A stretch of DNA of 64,000 bases from Chryseobacterium edaphi (GCF_025628985.1 NZ_JAOTEM010000001.1:1054001-1118000), one strand, 5' to 3'; counted from the first letter of the stretch, positions 48,959 to 57,558 are shown. The notes: generated by a model not told the origin, from the letters alone. Numbers and translations: made by a program.

Positions 48959-51415
48959 TCAATCGTCTTTAATATTTCTACCGGATTGCTTAATTAATTT
49001 TTGAATTCTCGCATCGAGATTTTCACTCGTCAAAGTCTGTCTTAAACTGTCAACCTTTATTGGGAAACTCAAAGGTGTAAATTTATTGGAATATTTTAAA
49101 ATAAACTTCGATTTTTCAATCCGCTTAAAAGCTTCCACCAATCTTTGTTCCTGCAACTGCATATTAAAAACCTCCGTGTAGGCCTGTCTCACAAGAAAAT
49201 GATTTGGGTCGTAATCTTCCAGCACTTTGAAAATCAATCCGGCTGAGCTCTGCAGAGCTTTATTAGAACGTTGCTGTCCTGGGAAATTCTGCACGACCAT
49301 TCCCGAAATTACCGCAATATCTCTGAATTTACGGCTTGCCATTTCTGCTGAATTGATACTCGAAATCACATCAACCATCAGATTATCTCTGGTCAGAATT
49401 CTATCTAAATTGTCTTCAGTCACAGGAATTTCTTTGTCGCTGAACAATTCAAAACCGTAGTCATTCATCGCCATCGAAAAAGAAATCGGAGCCAGTTTGG
49501 AAATTCGGTAGGCAATCAAAGCCGCCATCACTTCGTGCACCAAACGCCCTTCGAAAGGGTACATAAACAAATGATACCCTTCGCGGTTTTTAATTAATTC
49601 AATCAAAAATTCATCTTCTCTCGGAATGTGTGAACGCTTTTCCTGATTCGCCAAAAGTGGATGCAGAAATTTCAGTTCCTTCTCAGAAGCTTTCGGGTTT
49701 AATGCACCGGATAATTTTTCTCTCAAAAAATGACCTAAATTAGAACTTAAAGGAAGTCTTCCACCCAGATAACTCGGAGCCTGCGCTTTTCCTTTGGAAG
49801 CACGAACGAAAACGGTCATATCTTTTATCATTGCCACTTCCAAAACACGACCGGCCAGAATAAATTTCTCTTCTTTTTTCAGTCTTGAAATAAAATATTC
49901 CTCAACCATCCCGATGTAACCGCCCGAAATAAATTTAACTTTCAGCATTGCGTCACTGACAATCGCACCCATATTCATCCGGTGGAGCATCGCAATTTTT
50001 CTGGAAGTCACTTTGTGCAAACCGTCTTCCATCACGACAACTTTGTGATATTCTTCGTAGCTTTTTAAAGCACTTCCACCAATCGTGAGGAAATCTATCA
50101 TCGCTTTCCATTCCTCATCCCTGATTTCCTGAAAAGTATAGACTTTCTTAATTCTTTCGTAAACTTCGTTCGGTAAAAATCCATCACCAACTGCCAATGT
50201 CATTAGAAACTGAACCAGCACATCGAAACATAAAACCACCGGCTCCCGTGGTTCGATAACTTTCTGTTTTACAGCTTCTTTTAAAGCTGCAACTTCAATC
50301 AGTTCCAGAGAGTGGGTGGGAACACAGAAGATTTTTGAGGTTTCAAAAGGGGAGTGGCCACTCCGTCCCGCACGTTGCAGAAATCTCGCAACGCCTTTCG
50401 CAGAGCCGATTTGAATGACTGTATCGACAGGTTTAAAGTCAATTCCCAAATCCAAAGATGATGTGGAAACGACGGCTTTTAACTTTCCTGAACTTAAATT
50501 TTCTTCAATCCAAATTCGCAGATGCGCATCAATCGAACTGTGGTGAATAGCGATTTGTCCGGCAAAATCGGGATAGGCATTTAGCAAAAGCTGATACCAC
50601 ATTTCGCTCTGACTTCGGGTATTCGTAAAGACGATGGTCGATTTTGATTCTAAAATAATCGGAACGACTTTATCGGCTAATTTTTGTCCGAGATGTCCTG
50701 CCCAAGGCAACAGTTCAACTTCATCCGGAAACACAGAAATGATATCTATTTTCTTGAGTTCTTTCGCAGTAATTTTTGTTTTCTTAATATCATAAGGAAT
50801 CAAAACATCCTGTGCCTCATCAAGATTTCCGATGGTCGCCGTAATTCCCCAGATTTTAAGTTTAGGAACATAATGAAAGAGCTGTGAAATTCCCAATTCG
50901 ACCATCACGCCCCGTTTGGAACCGAGCAATTCGTGCCACTCATCCACTGCAACGCAATGCATATTGGTAAAGAATTGCTGATGGTTTTTCTGTCCTAAAA
51001 GTAAATGTAGACTTTCAGGTGTGACCACCAGAATTTCAGGCATATTTTTCACCTGTTGTTGGCGGACTTTCGGGTCTGTATCACCGTTTCTTACGCCAAC
51101 TGCCCAGTCTAAACCAATCTCGTCAATCGCTTCCTGCATTGCCTTGGCGATGTCTTTGGAAAGGGAACGAAGAGGGGTAATCCAAATCATTTTAAGCCCT
51201 TTTTTATAATGGTCAGGATTCGTAAGAAAATCAGAAACCAAAGCTAAAAATACCGAAAAAGTTTTCCCAAACCCCGTAGGAGCCACCACCATTCCGCTAT
51301 AGCCACTGCCAAATTTCTTCCACGTATCGACCTGAAATTTAAATGGCGAGTTGCCCTTTTCCATCATCCAGTTCTGAATGATTTTAAAGCCTTCGGTATT
51401 TTTGTAGTTGCTCAT
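48959..51415 (-). CDS. Ligase-associated Lhr-like DEXH-box helicase
   Basis: An 818-residue helicase from ATG 51415 (a GTG three codons upstream is less likely). The two RecA domains show motif I APTGFGKTFSV, motif II DEWH in VDEWHELLG, motif III GITATIG, and VSTSSLDLGIDF with QRAGRSGHSP. A winged-helix and the Lhr core extension follow (about 420-818). Lhr-core helicases are 3'-5' DNA translocases. Here it is linked to the ATP-dependent ligase, MBL-fold exonuclease and phosphoesterase, the ligase-associated DNA repair set known from proteobacteria and Bacteroidetes. Confidence 0.93.
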   Translation of the reverse strand: MSNYKNTEGFKIIQNWMMEKGNSPFKFQVDTWKKFGSGYSGMVVAPTGFGKTFSVFLALVSDFLTNPDHYKKGLKMIWITPLRSLSKDIAKAMQEAIDEIGLDWAVGVRNGDTDPKVRQQQVKNMPEILVVTPESLHLLLGQKNHQQFFTNMHCVAVDEWHELLGSKRGVMVELGISQLFHYVPKLKIWGITATIGNLDEAQDVLIPYDIKKTKITAKELKKIDIISVFPDEVELLPWAGHLGQKLADKVVPIILESKSTIVFTNTRSQSEMWYQLLLNAYPDFAGQIAIHHSSIDAHLRIWIEENLSSGKLKAVVSTSSLDLGIDFKPVDTVIQIGSAKGVARFLQRAGRSGHSPFETSKIFCVPTHSLELIEVAALKEAVKQKVIEPREPVVLCFDVLVQFLMTLAVGDGFLPNEVYERIKKVYTFQEIRDEEWKAMIDFLTIGGSALKSYEEYHKVVVMEDGLHKVTSRKIAMLHRMNMGAIVSDAMLKVKFISGGYIGMVEEYFISRLKKEEKFILAGRVLEVAMIKDMTVFVRASKGKAQAPSYLGGRLPLSSNLGHFLREKLSGALNPKASEKELKFLHPLLANQEKRSHIPREDEFLIELIKNREGYHLFMYPFEGRLVHEVMAALIAYRISKLAPISFSMAMNDYGFELFSDKEIPVTEDNLDRILTRDNLMVDVISSINSAEMASRKFRDIAVISGMVVQNFPGQQRSNKALQSSAGLIFKVLEDYDPNHFLVRQAYTEVFNMQLQEQRLVEAFKRIEKSKFILKYSNKFTPLSFPIKVDSLRQTLTSENLDARIQKLIKQSGRNIKDD

Positions 51416-51442
51416 TTTTACCACATAATTTTTCTTACTGTA

Positions 51443-51663
51443 ACCACAAAAGTCACAAAAGATAAGTTTTGATTATATCTAATTAAAGTTCAAAAAAGGA
51501 AGATGCTTAATTTTTTACTTTCTTATTTTCACCACAAAAGTCACAAAAGAAAAGTTTTAATTAATACTTTTTAAAGTTCAAAAAAGCCTTTTGCATCAGC
51601 TTTTTTGAACTTCTGATTCTCATTAATCAAAACTATTACAAAAACTTTTGTGACTTTTGTGGT
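51443..51663. repeat. Compound palindromic repeat between helicase and ligase genes
   Basis: The 19-mer ACCACAAAAGTCACAAAAG occurs directly at 51443-51461 and 51531-51549, and inverted at 51645-51663. The unit 51531-51663 is one large imperfect palindrome: outer 19-bp arms, AGTTTTaATTAAT against ATTAATcAAAACT, and an inner stem AAGTTCAAAAAAGC against GCTTTTTTGAACTT around about 11 bases. The upstream part (51443-51520) looks like the left half of a second copy. No protein frame or T run explains it. Confidence 0.75.
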
Positions 51664-51674
51664 TTAAATCAAAT

Positions 51675-53255
51675 CTACTGTATCAATTTCTTAATCTCCT
51701 CAATATCATCAATATCGTTCACGGTTCTGTCTTTCCGCCATCTTAAAATTCTAGGAAAACGCAATGCCACACCGCTTTTGTGTCGGTTGCTGAAGCCAAT
51801 TCCTTCAAACGCAATCTCGAAAACCAACTCGGCTTTCACAGTGCGGACAGGTCCAAATTTTTCAATCGCATTTTTATTGACAAACTTACTGACTTCCATT
51901 ATTTCTTTGTCAGTTAATCCGGAATAAGCTTTGGCAATCGTAACCAATTTATCGCCACTTTTCACGGCAAAACTGTAATCGGTGTAGTAGGCGCTTCGTC
52001 GTCCGCTTCCTTTTTGGGCATAAATCAAAACTGCATCAATCGTCAACGGACTGATTTTCCACTTCCACCAGTCGCCTTTTTTCCGTCCGGAATGATAATG
52101 AGAATTTTTCTGTTTCAGCATCAAACCTTCACTGTTGATTTCCCTTGAATTTTCCCGGATTAAATCTAATTTGCTCCAGTCTTCAAAATCAATGGACTGA
52201 GAAATTTTAATGTTTCCCGGCTCTTCATTTAATAATAATTCCTCTAACATTGCTCTTCTGGCTGAGATGGGCTTTTCCCTTAAATCAGTTCCTTCCAGTT
52301 CCAAAATATCATAAGCGAAAACTTCAATCGGAATTTCAGCGAGCATTTTTTTAGTTAAAGTTTTACGGTTCAAACGCTTCTGTAATTCATTAAAATTTAA
52401 AACATTACCTTCCATTACCGCAAGTATTTCTCCATCTATCACAAAGTTGCCTTTCATCGCTTTTACAGTCTCGGCAATTTCGGGAAACTGCTCGGTAACC
52501 AGTTCTTCACCACGCGACCAGATGAAAACTTCGTCATTTCGTCTGATGATTTGTCCACGGATTCCGTCCCACTTATACTCAATCAACCATCCTTCAGGTT
52601 TTCCCAAATCTTCCAGCTCTTTTTCCAGTGGATAGGCCAAACAGAAAGGGTAGGGTTTTGAGTTGTCAGGATTGATATTTTCAGCCGAAATCAATTCCTG
52701 AAATGATACTTCATCAGGTTGCCATTTTCCCATTAAACTGTGCATCAACGTACTCGCTTCCTGTCCGGAAAATTTGGTCAGAGAATTAATCAGAGTCTTC
52801 GAGGAAACCCCAATTCTGAAACTTCCACCCAGTAATTTATTGAAAATCAATCGTTCGGTATAATCCAAACCGTTCCAGGAATTAAGAACAAATTCTTTTT
52901 TCTCGGCTTCAGTTTTCGTTTTAAGTCCGATGATTTCATTCATCCATTCAGATAATGTTTTTTCGATTTTTTCGGTGGGAGGAGGAAGAATCAACGATAT
53001 TGTTTCACCCAAATCGCCGACTGAAGAATAACTTTCCTGAAAAAGCCAGAATGGCAGTTGGGTAATTTCCAACGCCCATTCTTTCATATAGTTGGTGTTC
53101 ACATTTCGCTTAGGTCTTTTCCCCGTAAACAAGGCAATGAACCACAATTTATCGTCATCAGGCGCACGTTCAAGATAATCGATGATGGCATCGATTTTAG
53201 CATTTGTCTTATTCGTGCTTTCGAGGGCGTTGATGAGTTCTGCGAAATTTTTCAT
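51675..53255 (-). CDS. ATP-dependent DNA ligase
   Basis: A 526-residue ligase with an N-terminal DNA-binding domain (about 1-200), nucleotidyltransferase domain with nucleophile Lys228 in EYKWDGIRGQ, GEILAVMEG and SEGLMLKQKNS motifs, and an OB-fold domain (KWKISPLTIDAVL and later). The family seals nicks using ATP. Lacking LigD polymerase or Ku, its presence with the helicase, exonuclease and phosphoesterase marks the ligase-associated repair set rather than NHEJ. The main NAD-dependent ligase of the cell should be elsewhere. Confidence 0.95.
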   Translation of the reverse strand: MKNFAELINALESTNKTNAKIDAIIDYLERAPDDDKLWFIALFTGKRPKRNVNTNYMKEWALEITQLPFWLFQESYSSVGDLGETISLILPPPTEKIEKTLSEWMNEIIGLKTKTEAEKKEFVLNSWNGLDYTERLIFNKLLGGSFRIGVSSKTLINSLTKFSGQEASTLMHSLMGKWQPDEVSFQELISAENINPDNSKPYPFCLAYPLEKELEDLGKPEGWLIEYKWDGIRGQIIRRNDEVFIWSRGEELVTEQFPEIAETVKAMKGNFVIDGEILAVMEGNVLNFNELQKRLNRKTLTKKMLAEIPIEVFAYDILELEGTDLREKPISARRAMLEELLLNEEPGNIKISQSIDFEDWSKLDLIRENSREINSEGLMLKQKNSHYHSGRKKGDWWKWKISPLTIDAVLIYAQKGSGRRSAYYTDYSFAVKSGDKLVTIAKAYSGLTDKEIMEVSKFVNKNAIEKFGPVRTVKAELVFEIAFEGIGFSNRHKSGVALRFPRILRWRKDRTVNDIDDIEEIKKLIQ

Positions 53256-53274
53256 TCTAATCTTTGTTTTATTT

Positions 53275-53382
53275 GGGCAGCTTTATCCGCCTTCCGTTCC
53301 AATCTTTTTTTGCAAGACGTTTTGTCTTTAATTGAGGTTTCATTTTATGCAAAAAAAGGATTTCCACTCAAGTCGGGCTGCG
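53275..53382. repeat. Palindromic repeat element upstream of the ligase gene
   Basis: Outer GGGCAGC (53275) and GGGCTGC (to 53381) enclose an inner stem, CTTTTTTTGCA against TGCAAAAAAAG. Composition is more G+C rich at the ends. I recall similar text in other Chryseobacterium intergenic regions. Confidence 0.5.
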
Positions 53383-53408
53383 AGCAATTCGACGTTTTAA
53401 ACTTACTG

Positions 53409-53485
53409 TTGAGTTCCGCTCCTACGGAGCTCAAACTTTTATTATTGCCTTATTACTACAAACATTTCGCTCCTTTGGAGCTTTC
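53409..53485. repeat. Two tandem GCTCC/GGAGC hairpins
   Basis: GCTCC-TAC-GGAGC (53418-53430) and GCTCC-TTT-GGAGC (53469-53481) start 51 bases apart, each preceded by TTCC/TTTC. They lie between the ligase start and the exonuclease end. Confidence 0.55.
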
Positions 53486-53515
53486 TAACGTACAAGGGAA
53501 ACTTTGAAGATTTAA

Positions 53516-54544
53516 TTATTCTTCTTGCTTATCTGATACAACTTCCTTTTCAACTACCTCTTCATCATCGTCACCATACAAAGTTTCCACAACATCAGAC
53601 TTAATTCCCAATTCATTTAAATATTTAGAAAAAACTTCGGTTTGTCCGTGTGTAACGTGAACGATTTCTGCTTCAGTTGCTTTGATGGCCTGCAATAATC
53701 CTTTCCAATCGGCGTGGTCGCTCATCGGAAAACCCGCATCCATACTTCGCCATCTTCTCGCACCGCGAACCTGCATCCAACCGGAGCAAATCGCTGTAGC
53801 AGCATCAGGAATTTTCTTGATGACATTGCTGTCCAACAAAGCCGGAGGAACAATCACAATGTCGCCTGCAACGTGTTTAATGCTTTCCCTGAAATCGGGA
53901 ACTTCATAATCGGGAAGTACGATTCCGACTTCTTCAAAGGCTTTGTTGAGTTTTCCAATCGAGTAATGAACGTGGATTTTTCCCATTCCTTCGACGGCTT
54001 TCATAATACGCTGTGCCTTGCCCAAAGAATATCCGATGAACACAGAAGTTTTCTTATTTTCCTGATTTCGTAAAACCCAGTTCTGCAATCTTTTATTTAA
54101 ATCCGGAACTTCGAGCCAATTGTAAATGGGAAGTCCGAAAGTACTTTCAGTCACAAATTCATTGCATTTTACCAACTCAAACGGTGTACTCAAACCATCA
54201 TCCTGAACTTTATAATCACCGGAAATTACGCTCACATAACCTTTATATTCCAGACGAATCTGCGCTGAACCAATGATATGACCAGCCGGATGCATCGAAA
54301 GTTTGACACCATTAATGTCTAAAACTTCACCGTACTGCAAGGTTTGACATTCAATATCCGGAGAAATTCTTTGATGTAAAATAGGTTTTGTGAAATGATG
54401 ACAAAGATATTTTTTCATTCCCCAACGGGCGTGGTCGGCGTGTCCGTGCGTGATGACCGCATAATCTACAGGTCGCCACGGGTCAATGTAAAATTTCCCT
54501 TGCGGACAGTAAATACCTTTGTTTGTGAATGTGATGAGTTTCAA
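53516..54544 (-). CDS. Ligase-associated DNA damage response exonuclease (MBL fold)
   Basis: A 342-residue metallo-beta-lactamase/beta-CASP nuclease. The zinc motif is HGHADHA (His33, His35, Asp37, His38), with HPAGHIIGSAQIRL and GDYKVQDDG completing the site, and the beta-CASP part ends in SDHADW and a late VTHGQTEVF. Homologs from the same repair set act as DNA exonucleases. It lies 260 bases from the ligase gene on the same strand; this gap holds two kinds of palindromic repeat. It is the first gene of the four in transcription order. Confidence 0.92.
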   Translation of the reverse strand: MKLITFTNKGIYCPQGKFYIDPWRPVDYAVITHGHADHARWGMKKYLCHHFTKPILHQRISPDIECQTLQYGEVLDINGVKLSMHPAGHIIGSAQIRLEYKGYVSVISGDYKVQDDGLSTPFELVKCNEFVTESTFGLPIYNWLEVPDLNKRLQNWVLRNQENKKTSVFIGYSLGKAQRIMKAVEGMGKIHVHYSIGKLNKAFEEVGIVLPDYEVPDFRESIKHVAGDIVIVPPALLDSNVIKKIPDAATAICSGWMQVRGARRWRSMDAGFPMSDHADWKGLLQAIKATEAEIVHVTHGQTEVFSKYLNELGIKSDVVETLYGDDDEEVVEKEVVSDKQEE

Positions 54545-54591
54545 AAGCGTGATGATTAGTGTGTCTCTGAATATTCAAAAACCTAACCAAA

Positions 54592-54951
54592 TTACTTTTG
54601 TTCAAGACTTTTCTGCAAATCACTCCACGCACCGCCGTTGTAAACCTTTTTGAAACCTTTTTCTTTTAAAATATGTTCGACTTTTACACTTCTCAAACCG
54701 TGCGAACAGACTGTGATATACGTTTTATTAGGGTCAAGTTCATGATATCTTTCACGGATTGTTCCTAAAGAAATATTCTGTGAGCCAGCGATATGTCCGG
54801 TTTCAAATTCTTTTTCTGTTCTTACATCTAAAATTACGGCTCCGTTTTTAATCAATTTGTCTAGACCATCGTCCAAAGTCTGATATTGATAAACTCTGTA
54901 CACAACATAAATCAATAAGATTACTCCACAGAAAATCAAGATATTCTTCAT
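54592..54951 (-). CDS. Membrane-anchored rhodanese-like protein
   Basis: A 119-residue protein with one N-terminal membrane helix (about 4-20) and a single rhodanese domain. The active-site Cys82 lies in VCSHGLRS, with LDVRTEKEFETGHIAGS ahead of it. Rhodaneses move sulfane sulfur, for example to cyanide or to thiols. It overlaps the DUF3817 gene by 4 bases and is the last of three genes behind a TetR-type operator candidate. Confidence 0.9.
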   Translation of the reverse strand: MKNILIFCGVILLIYVVYRVYQYQTLDDGLDKLIKNGAVILDVRTEKEFETGHIAGSQNISLGTIRERYHELDPNKTYITVCSHGLRSVKVEHILKEKGFKKVYNGGAWSDLQKSLEQK

Positions 54952-55250
54952 AGTTTGCTTAGTATTTTTTTATCGATATAAAATGTTCCGAACGGAATGA
55001 TGCACGCTAAAAGAACTTTCCAGGTTGTTTCTTTAAACTTCCAGTTTTGTTCTATACCAACACTTAACGTATTGAATAAAAAAAGCAGAAATAATGAACC
55101 GTGAATCGGTCCCATCATTTTGACGAAAGCGGGATTATCAAATCCATATTTTAAAGGGACGGCGATAAATACTAATGTTAATAACGAAATTCCTTCAAGA
55201 ATGGCAATGATTCTCAGGCGTCCGATTTTTGTTTTAAATAAATCAATCAT
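54948..55250 (-). CDS. DUF3817 integral membrane protein
   Basis: A 100-residue membrane protein from ATG 55250, with about three helices. RLRIIAILEGISLLTLVFIAVPLKY and PIHGSLFLLFLFNT are the conserved segments of the DUF3817 family (YdzA-like), whose role is unknown. An upstream in-frame start would overlap the preceding gene and is rejected. It sits 2 bases after the preceding membrane protein gene and overlaps the rhodanese gene by 4 bases. Confidence 0.85.
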   Translation of the reverse strand: MIDLFKTKIGRLRIIAILEGISLLTLVFIAVPLKYGFDNPAFVKMMGPIHGSLFLLFLFNTLSVGIEQNWKFKETTWKVLLACIIPFGTFYIDKKILSKL

Positions 55251-55252
55251 AA

Positions 55253-55711
55253 TTATCTGAAATAAGGTCTGTTGGCAAGCGGTGAAAATGGCCACGGAAT
55301 AGCGATGAAAATTATCACTAAAGCGATAACGAAGTAAATTAATATTGTCTTAAATTTCTCCCTGTCATCGGTCTTTCTTTTTGAAATGGAGGAACCAATG
55401 GTAATTAGAATAATGGAAATAAGCATCAGTGAAATGTGAATCAATCCGAAAAAAAATAAGTCAAAAGATTCTCGGGCTTCGGTGAAATTCTTCCAAAAAT
55501 ATTTGATAATGGGACTTTGAGAATATAAGGTGATTCCCAAAACCAGTTGAATATGTGCAATGGTCGCCGTCCAGTGTCTGACGGAATCGTCTGTTTTTGA
55601 AAAGATTTTATCAGAAAAGTAACCCTGATATGCTCTGAAAATAGAGTAGAGTAAACTCAATAAAACCAACCAGCGAAAAATGGAGTGTAAAAATGTAAGT
55701 GTTTGATACAT
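55253..55711 (-). CDS. Four-helix integral membrane protein, cytochrome-b-like
   Basis: A 152-residue protein with four hydrophobic helices. Histidines at LHSIFRWLV, RHWTATIAHIQLVLGI and GLIHISLML lie inside helices and could bind heme, as suggested for related flavobacterial proteins annotated as cytochrome B. The pattern is suggestive only. It is the first gene of a three-gene operon with DUF3817 and rhodanese, preceded by a -7 element and a TetR-style palindrome. Confidence 0.7.
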   Translation of the reverse strand: MYQTLTFLHSIFRWLVLLSLLYSIFRAYQGYFSDKIFSKTDDSVRHWTATIAHIQLVLGITLYSQSPIIKYFWKNFTEARESFDLFFFGLIHISLMLISIILITIGSSISKRKTDDREKFKTILIYFVIALVIIFIAIPWPFSPLANRPYFR

Positions 55712-55731
55712 TATTAAATTTTAAGATGTAG

Positions 55732-55763
55732 CAAAGATAAAATAAAAAAATACTAAATAGTAT
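55732..55763 (-). promoter_or_regulatory. Promoter and TetR-type operator candidate for the membrane protein/rhodanese operon
   Basis: On the minus strand TATCTTTG (55732-55739) is the -7 element, 21 bases before ATG 55711. The palindrome ATACTA-AA-TAGTAT (55750-55763) overlaps where the -33 element should lie. A TetR-family regulator gene ends only 17 bases further on. Confidence 0.6.
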
Positions 55764-55779
55764 GTTTTCAAAGATAAAA

Positions 55780-56370
55780 TTATTTTAATGTTTCAAAATA
55801 ACTCTTAAGTCCTTTTAAATAAATAAGATAAACTGATTTTGAGTTTTCCAATTTCCCTAAATTCCGAACACCCCAATATCCTGATAATACAAAAACTGCC
55901 ACTTCCTTTGCGCTAACATCGGTCTTAATTTCACCATTAATTTTTCCTTTTTCAATTGCATTAATCATTGTATTTTCCCATTGCAGAGAAAGTTGGTTCA
56001 AAGCTTTGGTAAAATCAACATTCCACGGTGCCATTTCCTGAGTAAAATTGGAAGCAGGACAACCGTATTCAACCTTCAAATCTTCGCTTTCCATTAATAA
56101 ATAATACATCATATTATAAATTGTATCTAACGGATTTACATCAACTTGAAATGGTTCAGTAAAAGTATTTTTAAATTTGGGAATCATCAATTCATTCAGA
56201 ATTGCCAAACCCATTTCATCCTTTGTTTTAAAGTGATAATAGAAAGCTCCTTTTGTAACTTGTGTCGTAGCAATGATCTCATCAACACTGGTCGTTTGAT
56301 AACCGTGACTGTAAATTAATTCAAATGCTTTTTGAAGAATATTTTGGCGTGTTGCTTCCGATTTTTTCAT
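55780..56370 (-). CDS. TetR/AcrR-family transcriptional regulator
   Basis: A 196-residue regulator from ATG 56370. The N-terminal helix-turn-helix is TTSVDEIIATTQVTKGAFYYHFKTKDEM (shown in part), preceded by RQNILQKAFELIYSHGYQ. The C-terminal ligand domain has the YGCPASNFTQEM segment of the YxaF/LmrA-like group that senses hydrophobic compounds. A longer frame to 56451 is rejected because it would run through the terminator at 56422-56446. Likely targets are the operon at 55.7 kb, which has a fitting palindrome, and perhaps the PRISE-like gene next door. Confidence 0.9.
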   Translation of the reverse strand: MKKSEATRQNILQKAFELIYSHGYQTTSVDEIIATTQVTKGAFYYHFKTKDEMGLAILNELMIPKFKNTFTEPFQVDVNPLDTIYNMMYYLLMESEDLKVEYGCPASNFTQEMAPWNVDFTKALNQLSLQWENTMINAIEKGKINGEIKTDVSAKEVAVFVLSGYWGVRNLGKLENSKSVYLIYLKGLKSYFETLK

Positions 56371-56421
56371 AAAATCCCAATTAGTCTGTTTCACAAAGGA
56401 ACAATTTTTCTTAAACAAAAA

Positions 56422-56446
56422 AAAGAGCTGATTAAAACAACTCTTT
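56422..56446 (-). terminator. Terminator after the PRISE-like reductase gene
   Basis: AAAGAGCTG (56422-56430) and CAACTCTTT (56438-56446) form a stem with one mismatch, followed on the minus strand by eight T residues. Confidence 0.75.
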
Positions 56447-56458
56447 CTCATAAATATT

Positions 56459-57532
56459 TTAGGGAATAATCTTTTCTTCTTTTAATTTTTTAAATAAATC
56501 AAAGAATGATTCTTCTGTATTCTGAAATTCAGTAAATCCTGCTTTTCTGCTGTTGGTCATGTCTGTCATCACTTCAAGCGGTCTTCCCAAATCCAAATCC
56601 GTATGCCAAGCTGAAGACAATCGTTCTATATTTTCTTCTTTTAAATCATATTTCTGAACTATTTTACTCCAGATTTCCTGATCGTTTTGCATTTCTTTTT
56701 CGAGAGGTTTGATTTCGTCTTCAAAGCCAACTCCTTCCACTCCAAAATAATCTGCCAATCTGTACCATAACCATTTCCAACGGAAAATATCACCGTTTGT
56801 AATATTAAATGCAGTATTTTTCGCTTCTTCTGCCGTTGATGCCCAAACTAACTGTTTTGCTAAAATTCTTGCGTCTGTCACATCAGAAATTCCGTTCCAT
56901 TGTGCGGAAGATCCAGGCCAGATAAATTTTCTGTCGGTTTCTTTACAGATGCTTGCATAAACTGCCAAAGTTGTTCCCATATTCATTGCATTTCCTATAG
57001 CATAACCGATTACTGTGTGAGGTCTGTGAATGCTCCAGGTGAAACCATCTCTTTCCGAAGCAGCATATACTTCATCTTCCTGAGCATAATAAAAGTTGGG
57101 TAAAGGAAGTCTTGGCTGCTCCTCTCTCAAAGGAGTTTCGGGAAGTTTTCCTTCTTTTGCATATGCTTCAAATGGTCCTAAATAATGCTTTAATCCTGTC
57201 ACCAAAGCAACGTGCTGCAACGATTTTCTAGGAGACAAAACATTCAAAAGATTTCTAACCAAAGCGCTGTTGATACGGATGTTTTCTTCTTCAGTATCAT
57301 TCTGCATCCAGGTTGTGAAAAAAACATGAGTAGGGGCAATGTTTTCTAATGCAGCTTCCAAACTAACCTTATCTAAAAGATTCGCTTTTACTGAAATTAA
57401 TCCTTCGATATTATTGTTTGTATTTCTGGATATTCCGTAGGTTGTACAGCCTTGAGAAATAAGTTCGTTGGCAAGATTGCTTCCTGTAATTCCGGTGGCA
57501 CCAACGACTAATGCCATTTTATTGTTTTCCAT
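56459..57532 (-). CDS. PRISE-like SDR reductase (progesterone 5-beta-reductase/iridoid synthase family)
   Basis: A 357-residue extended SDR. The NAD(P) motif is GATGITGSN (11-19). Family-specific catalytic segments are GLKHYLGPFE (Lys115) and PNFYYAQED (Tyr148/149), which match plant progesterone 5-beta-reductases and iridoid synthases rather than classical Tyr-x3-Lys SDRs. These reduce enone C=C bonds. The C-terminal part with ITNGDIFRWKWLWYRLADYFG is also typical. In bacteria the natural substrate is unknown; an electrophilic enone is likely. It has its own -7 element and a terminator. Confidence 0.88.
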   Translation of the reverse strand: MENNKMALVVGATGITGSNLANELISQGCTTYGISRNTNNNIEGLISVKANLLDKVSLEAALENIAPTHVFFTTWMQNDTEEENIRINSALVRNLLNVLSPRKSLQHVALVTGLKHYLGPFEAYAKEGKLPETPLREEQPRLPLPNFYYAQEDEVYAASERDGFTWSIHRPHTVIGYAIGNAMNMGTTLAVYASICKETDRKFIWPGSSAQWNGISDVTDARILAKQLVWASTAEEAKNTAFNITNGDIFRWKWLWYRLADYFGVEGVGFEDEIKPLEKEMQNDQEIWSKIVQKYDLKEENIERLSSAWHTDLDLGRPLEVMTDMTNSRKAGFTEFQNTEESFFDLFKKLKEEKIIP

Positions 57533-57550
57533 TTTGTAAAATTTCTTCTA

Positions 57551-57558
57551 CAAAGCTA
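57551..57558 (-). promoter_or_regulatory. Promoter -7 element for the PRISE-like gene
   Basis: Reads TAGCTTTG on the minus strand, 19 bases before ATG 57532. No -33 TTG at the right distance was found. Confidence 0.5.

Noticed and set aside
53058..53507. 149-codon frame antisense to the ligase start and across the gap
   Set aside because: It mostly mirrors the ligase gene and then the repeats; no family pattern or start signal.
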